64,000 nt of DNA from NCBI RefSeq assembly GCF_001884045.1, contig NZ_MACF01000046.1, positions 1 through 64,000 on the forward strand. The letters are read 5' to 3'. The notes under the pieces were generated by a model that had not been told where the DNA came from, did not search any database, and saw nothing but the letters and a program-made list of their open reading frames with translations. Of this stretch, positions 52,575 to 62,231 are shown piece by piece. The stretch is from Bacillus mobilis (GTDB lineage Bacteria; Bacillota; Bacilli; Bacillales; Bacillaceae_G). Each line of letters begins with the position of its first letter. Within the stretch, counting starts at the first letter, position 1. The position numbers were made by a program, and so were the translations under genes.

Positions 52575-53471
52575 ATGTTAAAAATTGGATCTCATGTTTC
52601 CATGAGTGGTAAGAAAATGTTATTAGCAGCAAGTGAAGAGGCTGTTTCATACGGTGCAACGACGTTTATGATTTATACAGGTGCGCCGCAAAATACACGA
52701 AGAAAACCAATTGAAGAATTGAATATAGAAGCAGGAAGAAAACATATGGAACTAAACGGTATTGAGGACATTATCGTACATGCGCCATATATTATTAATG
52801 TTGGGAATACGACGAAGCCAGAAACATTCCAATTAGGTGTAGACTTCCTTCGCATGGAAATTGAAAGAACATCGGCATTAGGTGTGGCGAAACAAATCGT
52901 TCTTCACCCAGGTGCGCACGTTGGGGCAGGAGCGGATGCTGGTATTCAACAAATTATTAAAGGGCTTAATGAAGTGTTAACGCCAGAACAGACGGTTAAC
53001 ATTGCGTTAGAAACGATGGCAGGAAAAGGAACGGAATGCGGTCGTAGCTTTGAAGAAATTGCAAAGATTATTGATGGTGTAAAATATAATGAGAAATTAT
53101 CAGTATGCTTTGATACGTGTCATACGCACGATGCAGGATATGATATTGTAAATGATTTTGACGGCGTATTAAACGAATTTGATAAGATTGTTGGTATTGA
53201 TCGTTTGCAGGTACTTCATATTAATGATAGTAAAAATGTACGCGGCGCAGGAAAGGACCGTCATGAAAATATCGGCTTCGGTCATATCGGTTATAAAGCG
53301 TTACATCATATTGTGCATCATCCGCAGTTAATGCACGTACCAAAAATTCTTGAAACGCCATATGTAGGTGAAGATAAAAAAGATAAGAAGCCGCCATATA
53401 AATTAGAAATCGAAATGCTGAAAAATGGTACTTTTGATGAAGGAATTCTTGAGAAAATTAAAGCGCAATAA
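52575..53471 (+). CDS. nfo: Endonuclease IV
   Basis: 298 residues (YqfS). AP2 TIM barrel with metal ligands in [40 protein letters not shown] and [10 protein letters not shown]. Cleaves abasic sites; important in spore DNA repair in B. subtilis. AGAGGTGA ribosome site. Confidence 0.97.
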   Translation: MLKIGSHVSMSGKKMLLAASEEAVSYGATTFMIYTGAPQNTRRKPIEELNIEAGRKHMELNGIEDIIVHAPYIINVGNTTKPETFQLGVDFLRMEIERTSALGVAKQIVLHPGAHVGAGADAGIQQIIKGLNEVLTPEQTVNIALETMAGKGTECGRSFEEIAKIIDGVKYNEKLSVCFDTCHTHDAGYDIVNDFDGVLNEFDKIVGIDRLQVLHINDSKNVRGAGKDRHENIGFGHIGYKALHHIVHHPQLMHVPKILETPYVGEDKKDKKPPYKLEIEMLKNGTFDEGILEKIKAQ

Positions 53472-53473
53472 GC

Positions 53474-53506
53474 AATAAGGAGGGGATTTTCCCCTCCTTA
53501 TTTTAG
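53474..53506. terminator. Shared terminator of nfo and yqfT
   Basis: aataaggagggg (53474-53485) pairs with cccctccttatt (53491-53502); it overlaps the yqfT stop. Confidence 0.85.
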
Positions 53507-53752
53507 TAGTTGCTGAAATAAAGTATTTACTTGTTGGGCAGTAGCAGGGGAGGTTACTTTTGCTATTTGTTTTAAGAGCGCTAGCCGTTCGTCATTATCG
53601 TAAATGTTAATATTCTTTCCTTTCATAAGTAAAACAATTTGATCGGCTTGGGCAGTCGTAATAGAGACTTCATATTCTTTGCTATATTTCAATAACTCTT
53701 TTGTAGAAATATGATTTAATTTTTTATTTACGAGTTGTTTAATGAGGTTCAT
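53498..53752 (-). CDS. yqfT: YqfT-like DUF2624 protein
   Basis: 84 residues from ATG 53752, chosen because AAGGAGG lies just upstream; the frame is open to 53836. MNLIKQLVNKKLNHISTKELLKYSKEY and NIYDNDERLALLKQIAKVTSP are typical. Helical, function unknown. Convergent with nfo as in B. subtilis. Confidence 0.85.
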   Translation of the reverse strand: MNLIKQLVNKKLNHISTKELLKYSKEYEVSITTAQADQIVLLMKGKNINIYDNDERLALLKQIAKVTSPATAQQVNTLFQQLLK

Positions 53753-53901
53753 CGAGTTATCCTCCTTCACACGTTCTTCTATCGAAATATATGAGTACGT
53801 AGCTTGTACATATTCGTATAGAGTTTCTTTTTTCATGAGAAAAAGAAGCGTATGTTATAATATAAGGACAAAACTATAGAAAAAGAGTATGGGGAGGATT
53901 T

Positions 53902-54780
53902 ATGGAGCAGAAGCAACATCGAAAAGAAAGTGTTATCCATCTTATTTATCGTTTAGTTATGATTATTTTTGGGGCGGCATGCGCAGCGGTAGCGATTGAA
54001 CTATTTTTAATGCCAAATAAAATTATTGATGGTGGAATTATTGGTATTTCTCTTATATTAGATTATCTTACTCCTAATATTTGGTGGTTAAGTTTCTCTA
54101 CTTTAGTCGTTATTCTCAATATCCCATTTATGTATTCAGGCTATAAGCAAATCGGAAAAACGTTCATGCTATCTTCGGCGTTCGGTATTGTAGCTTTAGC
54201 ATTTATTGAATCAACGTTACATGCTGTTCCGCCATTTACAACAGAGCCAATTTTAGCGACAGTGTTTGGTGGTCTTATTTTAGGTCTTGGTGTAGGACTC
54301 GTTATTCGTCATGGTGGATCAATGGACGGAACAGAAATTATGGGTATTTTATTAACGAAGAAATTACCTTTCTCTGTTGGTGAATTTGTAATGTTTGTGA
54401 ACTTATTTATTTTTGCATGGGCGGCATTTGTATTTGGTGTTGAACAAGCTATGTATTCTGTTATGGCGTACTATATTGCCTTCAAAACAATTGATACAGT
54501 CATTCAAGGTTTAGATGAAACGAAAGCCGTTTTAATTGTATCAGATCAATATGAAGAAGTATCAAATGCGATTTTGCATCGTCTTGGTCGTGGAACTACA
54601 AAGCTTGTAGCGAAAGGCGGTTACACAGATAAAGAAAAAGAAGTTATTTATGCAGTTGTAACGCGTCTGGAAGTGACAAAGTTAAAATCAATTGTGTATG
54701 AAATTGATGCGAATGCGTTTGTTACGATTATGAGTACGCAAGAGACAAATGGTGGTAAGTTTAAATCAGCTATTCACTAA
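53902..54780 (+). CDS. yqfU: YitT family membrane protein (YqfU)
   Basis: 292 residues. Five membrane segments in the YitT (DUF161) part (e.g. [48 protein letters not shown]) and a soluble DUF2179 domain at the end ([23 protein letters not shown]). Transport role suspected, substrate unknown. GGGGAGG ribosome site; TATAAT at 53856 region upstream. Confidence 0.92.
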   Translation: MEQKQHRKESVIHLIYRLVMIIFGAACAAVAIELFLMPNKIIDGGIIGISLILDYLTPNIWWLSFSTLVVILNIPFMYSGYKQIGKTFMLSSAFGIVALAFIESTLHAVPPFTTEPILATVFGGLILGLGVGLVIRHGGSMDGTEIMGILLTKKLPFSVGEFVMFVNLFIFAWAAFVFGVEQAMYSVMAYYIAFKTIDTVIQGLDETKAVLIVSDQYEEVSNAILHRLGRGTTKLVAKGGYTDKEKEVIYAVVTRLEVTKLKSIVYEIDANAFVTIMSTQETNGGKFKSAIH

Positions 54781-54801
54781 AACATGTATCTTGAGGAAAA
54801 A

Positions 54802-54831
54802 TAATCAGTAGGGGATGGCCTCATCTGATTA
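54802..54831 (+). repeat. TAATCAG/CTGATTA hairpin repeat, copy 3
   Basis: TAATCAGTAGGGGATG then GCCTCATCTGATTA; lies 21 nt after yqfU. Same orientation as copy 2. Confidence 0.7.
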
Positions 54832-54860
54832 AGGTTACGTTTTATAGGGATATTTTTCGA

Positions 54861-54888
54861 AAGCAGAGAATTTTTCTCTGCTTTTTGT
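54861..54888 (+). terminator. Terminator of yqfU
   Basis: aagcagagaa (54861-54870) pairs with ttctctgctt (54874-54883), then TTT. Confidence 0.88.
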
Positions 54889-54937
54889 TATAATAGTAAG
54901 GTTTCTTGAAAAAAATGATATATTTTAGGCAGATTGG

Positions 54938-54999
54938 TTTACAACTATAATAAGCTGTACTATAATTCAAATAGATATAAATCGGAATCATTCTGAATT
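54938..54999 (+). promoter_or_regulatory. znuCB-zur promoter with Zur-type operator
   Basis: TTTACA (54938-54943), 17-bp spacer, TATAAT (54961-54966) is a strong sigma-A promoter. At the start-site region, 54979-54999 reads aaatcggaat, c, attctgaatt: arms agree at 8 of 10 positions and match the Zur box half site with T to G/C changes. Zinc-loaded Zur would repress its own operon. Confidence 0.72.
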
Positions 55000-55016
55000 A
55001 AAATAGGTGAGATGCT

Positions 55017-55787
55017 ATGAATAATATATTAGAAATAGAAGGATTGTCATTTCGATATGAAGATCGAAATGTGTTAGAAGATATTAATTTGCAAGTTCCG
55101 AAGGGAGCTTTTTTAGGTTTAGTTGGGCCAAATGGTTCTGGGAAATCAACTTTGCTAAAATGTTTATTAGGCGTTTTAAAGCCAAAGCAGGGAAGTATTC
55201 GTTTGTTTGGTGTTGATAGTAAGAAGTTTAAAGAATGGAACAAAGTTGGTTATGTGTCGCAAAAAGCAAATAGCTTTAATTCTGGTTTTCCGGCAACTGT
55301 TTTTGAAGTTGTATCAATGGGACTCGTTTCGAAAAAAGGGCTGTTTCGCTTTTTTACGAAAAACGATAAGGAAAAGGTAGAAAAAGCGATTGCTGATGTA
55401 GGGATGAGTGAGTTTCAAGGGCGCAATATCGGAGAACTTTCTGGTGGACAACAACAGCGTGTATTTATTGCTCGTGCGCTCGTTAGTGATCCTGAATTAC
55501 TTATTTTGGACGAGCCCACTGTTGGAATCGATGTGAAGAATGTAGAAAGTTTTTATGAGATATTAGAGGATTTAAACAAAAGGTTAGGAATCACATTAAT
55601 TCTCGTTACTCATGATATGGGAGCAGTTACGGAAAAGGTAACACATGTTGCATGCTTAAACCAACATCTACATTTCCATGGAAATGTAGAGAAGTTCCGA
55701 GAGTTAGAAGATGCGGAAATGTCGGTCTTATATGGACATCATGTTCATCGTTTAGAACACGAGCATGAGCATCACGGGAGGATATAA
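55017..55787 (+). CDS. znuC: Zinc ABC transporter ATPase ZnuC
   Basis: 256 residues. Walker A GPNGSGKST (37-45), signature LSGGQQQR (141-148), Walker B LLILDEP, H-loop THD. The last 16 residues contain seven histidines (HHVHRLEHEHEHHGRI), probably able to bind zinc. Coupled to znuB (ATGA overlap). No binding-protein gene (znuA) is in the operon. Confidence 0.93.
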   Translation: MNNILEIEGLSFRYEDRNVLEDINLQVPKGAFLGLVGPNGSGKSTLLKCLLGVLKPKQGSIRLFGVDSKKFKEWNKVGYVSQKANSFNSGFPATVFEVVSMGLVSKKGLFRFFTKNDKEKVEKAIADVGMSEFQGRNIGELSGGQQQRVFIARALVSDPELLILDEPTVGIDVKNVESFYEILEDLNKRLGITLILVTHDMGAVTEKVTHVACLNQHLHFHGNVEKFRELEDAEMSVLYGHHVHRLEHEHEHHGRI

Positions 55788-56620
55788 TGATACAAGATTT
55801 TTTACAATATGACTTTTTACGTAACTCTTTATATGCAGGAATTTTAATAGGACTTGTTGCACCGCTTATCGGTGTGTTTGTTGTCATTCGCCGTATGTCG
55901 CTTATTGCGGATGCATTAAGTCACGTGACATTATCAGGTATTGCTGCAAGTTTACTACTAGAAAAAACAATTTTTACAGGAGGATTTTTAAATCCTTTAT
56001 ATATGGGAATGGTTTTTTCTATTGGTGGGGCGTTACTAATTGAAAAATTACGTACTGTATATAAACATTATCAAGAATTAGCAATTCCGATTATTCTTTC
56101 AGCAGGAATGGGGATTGGGGTTATTTTTATATCACTTGCAAACGGATTTAACACTGATTTATTTAGTTATTTGTTTGGGAGTGTAAGTGCTGTAACAAGT
56201 ACAGATTTAATCATTATTGGCATTGTAGCAATTGTTGTTATTGCAACGATTACTTTATTATACAAAGAGTTATTTTTACTATCGTTTGATGAGGAATACG
56301 CTGTATCAACTGGTTTGAGTGCAAAGTGGATTCACTTTATTTTCATTATATTGGTTGCTCTTGTCATTGCAGTATCAATGCGTGTAGTAGGGGTTCTGCT
56401 CGTATCATCATTAATGACTTTACCAGTTGCAGCAAGTATTCGTATCGCGAATGGATTTAAACAAACAATTTTCTTTTCCATTTTATTTGGTGAAATTGCA
56501 GTAATTGGTGGAATGTTTGCTTCATATCAACTTGATCTAGCGCCAGGTGGTACAATTGTTATGATAGCAGTTCTTATTTTAATTGGTGCGATTTTATGGA
56601 AAAAGAAAAAAACTGCATAA
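55787..56620 (+). CDS. znuB: Zinc ABC transporter permease ZnuB
   Basis: 277 residues, about eight membrane helices, ABC-3 family ([35 protein letters not shown]). Pairs with ZnuC to import zinc. Overlaps znuC and is followed by zur 13 nt later. Confidence 0.94.
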   Translation: MIQDFLQYDFLRNSLYAGILIGLVAPLIGVFVVIRRMSLIADALSHVTLSGIAASLLLEKTIFTGGFLNPLYMGMVFSIGGALLIEKLRTVYKHYQELAIPIILSAGMGIGVIFISLANGFNTDLFSYLFGSVSAVTSTDLIIIGIVAIVVIATITLLYKELFLLSFDEEYAVSTGLSAKWIHFIFIILVALVIAVSMRVVGVLLVSSLMTLPVAASIRIANGFKQTIFFSILFGEIAVIGGMFASYQLDLAPGGTIVMIAVLILIGAILWKKKKTA

Positions 56621-56633
56621 AGTAGGGATAGAT

Positions 56634-57047
56634 ATGAATCTAACAGAAGCTTTACGCCTAATGAAAGATAAAGGATACAAACATACTGGGAAAAGGGAAG
56701 AAATGCTCAGGTTATTTGCAGCTCACAATCGTTATTTAACGGCGAAAGACGTTTTAGAGCATATGAAGGATGATTATCCAGGTCTTAGCTTTGATACGAT
56801 TTATCGTAACTTAACGGTGTTTGCTGAAATTGGTGTTCTGGAACAAACGGAATTAAATGGTGAAAAACATTTTCGATTTACATGTTCTATTATGGAACAT
56901 CATCACCATTTTATTTGTTTAGATTGCGGGGGGACGAAAGAGATTACTTCCTGCCCGATGGATTTTATGAATAAAGATTTTAACGGTTATGAAGTAACCG
57001 GTCATAAGTTTGAAATATACGGCCGTTGTCCAAAATGTGCAAAGTAA
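56634..57047 (+). CDS. zur: Zinc uptake regulator Zur
   Basis: 137 residues from ATG 56634. Fur-fold winged helix ([20 protein letters not shown]), regulatory site [11 protein letters not shown] (H89-92) and structural zinc cysteines C95, C98, C132, C135. Placement with zinc transport genes and the Zur-type box upstream supports Zur over Fur or PerR. Confidence 0.94.
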   Translation: MNLTEALRLMKDKGYKHTGKREEMLRLFAAHNRYLTAKDVLEHMKDDYPGLSFDTIYRNLTVFAEIGVLEQTELNGEKHFRFTCSIMEHHHHFICLDCGGTKEITSCPMDFMNKDFNGYEVTGHKFEIYGRCPKCAK

Positions 57048-57082
57048 AAGCTCGTCAGTTATATAACTGACGAGCTTTTTAC
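57046..57082 (+). terminator. Terminator of znuCB-zur
   Basis: aaaagctcgtcagtt and aactgacgagctttt pair over 15 bp, loop atat, T's follow. Confidence 0.92.
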
Positions 57083-57090
57083 GTAGAAAG

Positions 57091-57126
57091 GAAGGTTGCT
57101 CACAAATATTGTGGCAACCTTCTTTT
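57091..57126. terminator. Hairpin between zur and ispG
   Basis: gaaggttgc (57091-57099) and gcaaccttc (57114-57122), TTTTT on the plus strand; weaker U tract on the ispG side. Confidence 0.7.
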
Positions 57127-58238
57127 TATTGTTCTTGTGTTTCTTTTTCTTTTTCTCGTTCAGCAGCCATTTCAGCAGCGATTACGTCGATTTCTTTTTT
57201 CAGTTCTTCTACCATGATTTCTTCTGGTACTTTACGAACAACTTGCCCTTTACGGAATAATAATCCTTCTCCACGTGCACCGGCAATACCGATATCAGCT
57301 TCACGAGCTTCACCAGGACCGTTTACAGCGCAGCCAAGTACTGCAACTTTAATTGGTACTTTTAGTGTAGAGATGTATTCTTCTACCTCGTTAGCGATGC
57401 TAATTAAGTCAATTTCAATACGACCGCAAGTTGGACAAGAAATAAGTGTTGCTGCATTAGATGCAAGGCCGAATGACTTTAATAGTTCACGTGCAACTTT
57501 TACTTCTTCAACTGGGTCAGCACTTAATGAAATACGTAGTGTATTTCCGATGCCTTTATTTAAGATTGCTCCAAGACCAGCGGCACTTTTTACAGTTCCG
57601 GCAAATAATGTTCCAGATTCTGTAATACCTAAATGTAATGGATAGTCAAAAGCGCGTGCAGCTTTTTCGTATGCTTCAATTGCTAAATTAACATCAGAGG
57701 CTTTCATAGATACGATAATATCGTGGAAATCTAAGTCCTCTAAAATTTTAATGTGATGTAGGGCACTCTCGACCATACCATCTGCAGTTGGGTATCCGTA
57801 CTTTTCTAAAATGTGACGCTCTAATGAACCTGCGTTTACACCGATACGGATTGGAATACCGCGTTCTTTTGCTGCATTTACAACAGCTTCTACTTTATGG
57901 CGACGACCAATGTTACCTGGATTGATACGTACTTTATCAATGCCACCTTCAATTGCTTTTAAAGCAAGGCGATAATCAAAATGAATATCAGCAACAAGTG
58001 GAATGTTGATTTGTTTTTTAATATCAGCAATAGCATTTGCTGCGCGTTCGTCTGGAACAGCAACACGAACGACTTGACAGCCAGCTTCTTCTAAACGTTT
58101 AATTTCAGCAACTGTTGCTTCAACATCATGTGTTTTTGTTGTTGTCATACTTTGTATAATTAATTCATTATTACCGCCAATTGTTAAATTACCGACTTTA
58201 ACTGGACGTGTTTTTGTACGATGAGTCATTTCATTCAC
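57126..58238 (-). CDS. ispG: HMBPP synthase IspG
   Basis: 370 residues. TIM barrel ([32 protein letters not shown]) and a 4Fe-4S domain with CPTCGR and [15 protein letters not shown]. Penultimate MEP pathway step, feeding ispH at 49.1 kb. Starts after AAGGAGAGCG. Followed by zur on the other strand. Confidence 0.97.
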   Translation of the reverse strand: MNEMTHRTKTRPVKVGNLTIGGNNELIIQSMTTTKTHDVEATVAEIKRLEEAGCQVVRVAVPDERAANAIADIKKQINIPLVADIHFDYRLALKAIEGGIDKVRINPGNIGRRHKVEAVVNAAKERGIPIRIGVNAGSLERHILEKYGYPTADGMVESALHHIKILEDLDFHDIIVSMKASDVNLAIEAYEKAARAFDYPLHLGITESGTLFAGTVKSAAGLGAILNKGIGNTLRISLSADPVEEVKVARELLKSFGLASNAATLISCPTCGRIEIDLISIANEVEEYISTLKVPIKVAVLGCAVNGPGEAREADIGIAGARGEGLLFRKGQVVRKVPEEIMVEELKKEIDVIAAEMAAEREKEKETQEQ

Positions 58239-58393
58239 GAATAGATCGCTCTCCTTATAAAAGAAGTTTCTTATTTAGTCCCTCATATCAATGATAGTAT
58301 ACGTGATACAGGGCTATAGAAACCGAAGTGCTCGGTTTCACTTTTACTATTGTATCAGCGCCTTTATGTAATTGACAAGGATTAAGTGATTGC

Positions 58394-58759
58394 TTATTGA
58401 TATAACGGGAATTTATAAGACTTTCCAATTTGTATTTTTGTAGCAGATGTATTTTTATTTAATTGTTTAAAATCATCAATTACTTTTTCGATAGAAGGAA
58501 TTTTCTTCTTATTAATCGCTTCTGTAATGGAAAGAACCGTATCACCTGTTTTGACTTCTATTGTTTTATAAGTGACATCTGCTTCTTTTTCTGTTTTGTT
58601 CTCTTTATTTTGTTTTGTATCTGTATTTTCTTGTTTTATCGTTTGGGCCGCATTTGTTTTTTTATATGAACTTAACATCGGTAAAGTGCCGATTTTTATA
58701 TCGTAATAAAATATATAACCAAGAACAAGCACGAATAAGAATATACCTAATCTCTTCAT
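58394..58759 (-). CDS. yqfZ: YqfZ-like LysM protein
   Basis: 121 residues from ATG 58759 (AAAGGAG); a GTG at 58768 is inside the ribosome site. One N-terminal membrane helix (MKRLGIFLFVLVLGYIFYYDI), a charged linker, and a C-terminal LysM domain (KTIEVKTGDTVLSITEAINKKKIP). Likely outside-facing and bound to peptidoglycan. YqfZ is in the same place in B. subtilis. Confidence 0.85.
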   Translation of the reverse strand: MKRLGIFLFVLVLGYIFYYDIKIGTLPMLSSYKKTNAAQTIKQENTDTKQNKENKTEKEADVTYKTIEVKTGDTVLSITEAINKKKIPSIEKVIDDFKQLNKNTSATKIQIGKSYKFPLYQ

Positions 58760-58804
58760 ATTCTTCACTCCTTTGCTAGGAATATATGCTTGTCCAAAAA
58801 AAAA

Positions 58805-58828
58805 AATGCCTATTTAGGCATTTTTTTC
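58805..58828 (-). terminator. Terminator of yqgB
   Basis: aatgccta (58805-58812) pairs with taggcatt (58815-58822), A/T flanks on both sides; overlaps the yqgB stop. Confidence 0.8.
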
Positions 58829-59578
58829 GTTCGGTTTTGGAACTTCTTTAATCGTTAAGTATAGAACAATTAAAACAACTGCGATATAAATGAATGTTGA
58901 ACCAGGTACAACAATTTTGAATAAATCCATAATCATAAAGAAGATTGTTGGAATTGTGTAGCTGTATGCAGTTAACGTCCATACTTGCTTATAAGATAAT
59001 TTACGTTGACCACTCATAGCAGAACCTATAAACGCAAGTAAAGTAATTCCTAAGAAAGTAATAAACAATTGGAATAGGTATACTAACACGCCGATAACGG
59101 CTAGTAAAATTGGATAAATACTATCGAATACAGAAATAAAATCTTGCAAATCTTTCTTCTCAAGAGATGTCCCTAATAAATCATTATAGGAGTATGTTTG
59201 TTGCTGACCATTTCCTATAGAAACTACTTTATCTTTTAAAATAAATAAACCAGTTTTGTTTTGATATTGTTCTATATCTGTTGTATTGGGATCAAATACG
59301 AAAAGAGCATCTCCCTCTTCCTTTTGAATAGGTTGTTCAATATCCGCTTTTAGTTCACCGTTTTCGATTTTAAAATCAGGTAAATCTTTTTCAATTGCTT
59401 GATTTACCATAGTAACACTATCTTGGATAAAGCTACCGTAAAAGAATGTTCTTGGAATAGTAGTGATTAGACAAAGTAGCATAATATACAAAATGGTTTT
59501 TCCGATTTTTTGAAAACGGAATAGCGCCATATCTTTAGGCGAATATACGCTTTTTGCTAATTGGGTAAATATGGACAT
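58814..59578 (-). CDS. yqgB: YqgB-like DUF1189 membrane protein
   Basis: 254 residues from ATG 59578 (AAAGGAAG). Helix near the start (ILYIMLLCLITTIPRTFFYG), an extracellular middle, and four helices in the second half. Family role unknown; some relatives are tied to maltodextrin loci, not here. Gap to the tRNA holds a plausible TTGACA (59719) promoter. Confidence 0.82.
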   Translation of the reverse strand: MSIFTQLAKSVYSPKDMALFRFQKIGKTILYIMLLCLITTIPRTFFYGSFIQDSVTMVNQAIEKDLPDFKIENGELKADIEQPIQKEEGDALFVFDPNTTDIEQYQNKTGLFILKDKVVSIGNGQQQTYSYNDLLGTSLEKKDLQDFISVFDSIYPILLAVIGVLVYLFQLFITFLGITLLAFIGSAMSGQRKLSYKQVWTLTAYSYTIPTIFFMIMDLFKIVVPGSTFIYIAVVLIVLYLTIKEVPKPNEKNA

Positions 59579-59820
59579 AGATTCACTTCCTTTGTGTATG
59601 TATAAAATCATTGTAACGTAGGAATCTAGAGAATCTCAAGATATATTATATTTACATATAGTGGAGATAACTAAATTTCTTTTTATTAATTTTCTTCTTT
59701 TAAATGAGAAAAATACAATTGACACTTTTCTTTTTCGTATGGTAAATTTATCTTACATTTCTTAAAGGATATATCCAATAGGAATTCCTTTATTTGATAT
59801 GTTGTTACATACATAATTGT

Positions 59821-59894
59821 GGACCCTTAGCTCAGCTGGTTAGAGCAGACGGCTCATAACCGTCCGGTCGTAGGTTCGAGTCCTACAGGGTCCA
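59821..59894 (+). tRNA. tRNA with CAT anticodon (Met or lysidine-type Ile)
   Basis: 74-nt cloverleaf: acceptor GGACCCT/AGGGTCC, D arm GCTC/GAGC, anticodon stem GACGG/CCGTC with CTCATAA loop (anticodon 59855-59857), variable loop, T arm GTAGG/CCTAC with TTCGAGT. CCA is not encoded. By memory it resembles the B. subtilis Ile2 (lysidine) tRNA more than elongator Met, and C4-G69/C5-G68 fit TilS determinants, so isoleucine identity is plausible. A TTGACA (59719-59724) lies upstream. Confidence 0.95.
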
Positions 59895-59926
59895 TATCCA
59901 TTTCACATGTTTATTACGTCAGTAGG

Positions 59927-59957
59927 AAGCTTCCTTGTAGAAGGGAGCTTTTTTTAC
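59927..59957 (+). terminator. Terminator of the tRNA gene
   Basis: aagcttcctt and aagggagctt pair over 10 bp with one G-U, loop gtag, then T's. Confidence 0.88.
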
Positions 59958-60036
59958 GGAATATATGAGCATTTTAATTGAAAAGAAGTGGGAATTTTGC
60001 TACGTTAATGATAGCAAGACAATGTGATTTATTTGT

Positions 60037-60099
60037 TTGCACCCTATGGCAATTAGGGTAGAATGAAGTTGTATGTCACTTAAGTGGCAATACATAAAC
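60037..60099 (+). promoter_or_regulatory. sodA promoter region with two palindromes
   Basis: TTGCAC (60037-60042), 16 bp, TAGAAT (60059-60064). The spacer holds an inverted repeat accctA/tagggt (60041-60046 and 60054-60059). In the 5' leader, gtcacttaagtggc (60075-60088) with further pairing outside forms another palindrome. Either could bind a regulator. Confidence 0.6.
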
Positions 60100-60115
60100 T
60101 GGGAGGAATATAACA

Positions 60116-60727
60116 ATGGCAAAACACGAATTACCAAATTTACCTTATGCGTATGATGCTTTAGAGCCTCACTTTGACAAAGAAACAATGAACATCCATC
60201 ATACAAAACACCATAACACGTACATTACAAACTTAAACGCTGCTTTAGAAGGTCATGCAGAATTAGCTGACAAAAGCGTAGAAGAATTAGTTGCAAACTT
60301 AAACGAAGTACCAGAAGCAATCCGTACAGCAGTACGTAACAATGGTGGCGGACATGCTAACCATACATTCTTCTGGACAATCTTATCTCCAAACGGCGGC
60401 GGACAACCAGTAGGCGAACTTGCAACTGCAATTGAAGCGAAATTCGGTAGCTTCGATGCATTCAAAGAAGAATTCGCAAAAGCTGGCGCAACTCGTTTCG
60501 GTTCTGGCTGGGCTTGGTTAGTAGTAAACAATGGTGAGTTAGAAGTAACAAGCACGCCAAACCAAGATTCTCCTCTAACTGAAGGTAAAACTCCAGTTGT
60601 TGGTTTAGATGTTTGGGAACATGCTTACTACCTAAATTACCAAAACCGTCGTCCAGACTACATCGGTGCATTCTGGAACGTTGTAGATTGGAACGCTGCT
60701 GAAAAACGTTACCAAGAAGCTAAATAA
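60116..60727 (+). CDS. sodA: Superoxide dismutase, Mn type
   Basis: 203 residues, Mn/Fe family. Metal ligands H28, H83, D165, H169 (DVWEHAYYL); GPSGW-like stretch is GSGWAWLV. Cytosolic, removes superoxide; SodA is also incorporated into spore coat layers in Bacillus. Strong GGGAGG ribosome site and biased codon use. Confidence 0.98.
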   Translation: MAKHELPNLPYAYDALEPHFDKETMNIHHTKHHNTYITNLNAALEGHAELADKSVEELVANLNEVPEAIRTAVRNNGGGHANHTFFWTILSPNGGGQPVGELATAIEAKFGSFDAFKEEFAKAGATRFGSGWAWLVVNNGELEVTSTPNQDSPLTEGKTPVVGLDVWEHAYYLNYQNRRPDYIGAFWNVVDWNAAEKRYQEAK

Positions 60728-60742
60728 TTGTAATAACGATAG

Positions 60743-60776
60743 AAAAAAGCTAGGAGAATGCTCCTAGCTTTTTTCT
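60743..60776 (+). terminator. Terminator of sodA
   Basis: aagctaggag and ctcctagctt pair over 10 bp, loop aatg, T's follow. Confidence 0.92.
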
Positions 60777-60844
60777 ATGCTTTCCTTTTACATAATTGGG
60801 CTTGTCTTTGGAAGACTAGAACATGAAGTAAAGGAGAGTTGTGT

Positions 60845-62122
60845 ATGAAGTTGAAACATATAATTGGTGACGTTGAAGTGAATCGGGATTTAGTGTTATT
60901 GCTCCTTATTGGAGGTTTATACACGCTCGCAATTTCTTTATCGAATACGTTTGTTAACATTTATTTATGGAAACAAACACAAAATTATGTGAATCTTGGC
61001 TTGTATAATTTGGCCAGCGTTGTATTACAGCCTCTCACATTTCTTATAGGTGGGAAATTAGCGAAACGTATTGATCGCTCAATCTTGTTACGAATAGGAG
61101 TAGGCACGTTAGCAATTTTTTTTATCGTTGTTTTAGTAGCGGGAAAAAGCGCTTCTCACTATATTTTATTAATGGGGGCTCTTTTAGGGGTCGGTTATGG
61201 TTTTTACTGGCTCGCGTTTAATTTATTAACATTCGAGATTACAGAACCAGAAACAAGAGATTTCTTTAATGGGTTTCTTGGACTTCTTACATCCTTCTCT
61301 GGCATGATTGGACCAATAGCAGCTGGATACACAATTTCACGTATGGAAAAATGGAGTGGCTATACGGTCATATTCTTTCTTTCGTTACTGTTATTTGCAA
61401 TTGCTGTCATTTTAAGCTTTTTTGTATCTAAGAGAGAATGCGAAGGACGGTATGAAATTGTACAAGTATTGAAAGAGCGGCAGATTGATAAAAATTGGGG
61501 AAGAATTACACGTGCTCATTTTTTCCAAGGGCTGAGAGAGGGAACATTTATTTTTGTGATTTCCGTGTACGTGTATTTAGCAACTGATAGCGAGCTCGCA
61601 TTAGGGAAGTATAGCTTAGTAAATTCGGCTGTATCATTTGTGTGTTACTATTTAGTTACTCGTATGTTAAAGAAAGAATGGCGAAAAAAAGCAATTTTGC
61701 TTGGAGGCATTATTTTATATGCTGTCGTATTTTTAGTTATATTCAATGTTACATACGCAAAATTACTTATTTATGCAGCGTGTATTGCGATTGCATACCC
61801 TATTTTGCTCGTTCCGTACGGGTCCATGACATATGATGTAATTGGCAGAGCGAAAAATGCGAGAGAGTGGCGTGTAGAGTATGTAGTTGTCCGGGAATTA
61901 TGGTTAAATGCAGGAAGAATTTGCTCGATTTTAAGTTTTTTATGTGCTGTACTATTCTTTCCGCCTGAAAAAAGTTTACCTTACTTATTATGTATTTTAG
62001 GTGCAGGACATTTTCTTATCTATTTTGCAGTTAAAAATGTCAAATATGATGAGGGAAATGCGAGTAAAACAAGTGTTGTAACGCAAGCGACTGCGCAGAA
62101 CCAAACAGAACCAGAAGGTTAA
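60845..62122 (+). CDS. yqgE: YqgE-like MFS transporter
   Basis: 425 residues from ATG 60845 (AAAGGAG). About 12 membrane helices with a central loop (KERQIDKNWGRITRAHFFQGLREGTF). Major facilitator of unknown substrate, same location as YqgE of B. subtilis between sodA and pbpA. A short hairpin overlaps its stop. Confidence 0.85.
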   Translation: MKLKHIIGDVEVNRDLVLLLLIGGLYTLAISLSNTFVNIYLWKQTQNYVNLGLYNLASVVLQPLTFLIGGKLAKRIDRSILLRIGVGTLAIFFIVVLVAGKSASHYILLMGALLGVGYGFYWLAFNLLTFEITEPETRDFFNGFLGLLTSFSGMIGPIAAGYTISRMEKWSGYTVIFFLSLLLFAIAVILSFFVSKRECEGRYEIVQVLKERQIDKNWGRITRAHFFQGLREGTFIFVISVYVYLATDSELALGKYSLVNSAVSFVCYYLVTRMLKKEWRKKAILLGGIILYAVVFLVIFNVTYAKLLIYAACIAIAYPILLVPYGSMTYDVIGRAKNAREWRVEYVVVRELWLNAGRICSILSFLCAVLFFPPEKSLPYLLCILGAGHFLIYFAVKNVKYDEGNASKTSVVTQATAQNQTEPEG

Positions 62123-62138
62123 CTTCTCGGTTGTTTTA
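62109..62138 (+). terminator. Terminator overlapping the yqgE stop
   Basis: aacc-agaag (62109-62117) pairs with cttct-ggtt (62123-62132, one bulge), then GTTTT. Confidence 0.65.
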
Positions 62139-62172
62139 TGCTAGAATAGAAAAAGATGTAAGACAGCAGTGA

Positions 62173-62194
62173 GGACACCTGTATGAAGGTGTCC
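62173..62194 (+). other. Hairpin in the pbpA leader
   Basis: ggacacct (62173-62180) pairs with aggtgtcc (62187-62194); followed by ctttca rather than a full T run. Confidence 0.45.
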
Positions 62195-62231
62195 CTTTCA
62201 CATTACATAGCTGTTGGTAGAGGGGGTTTGT

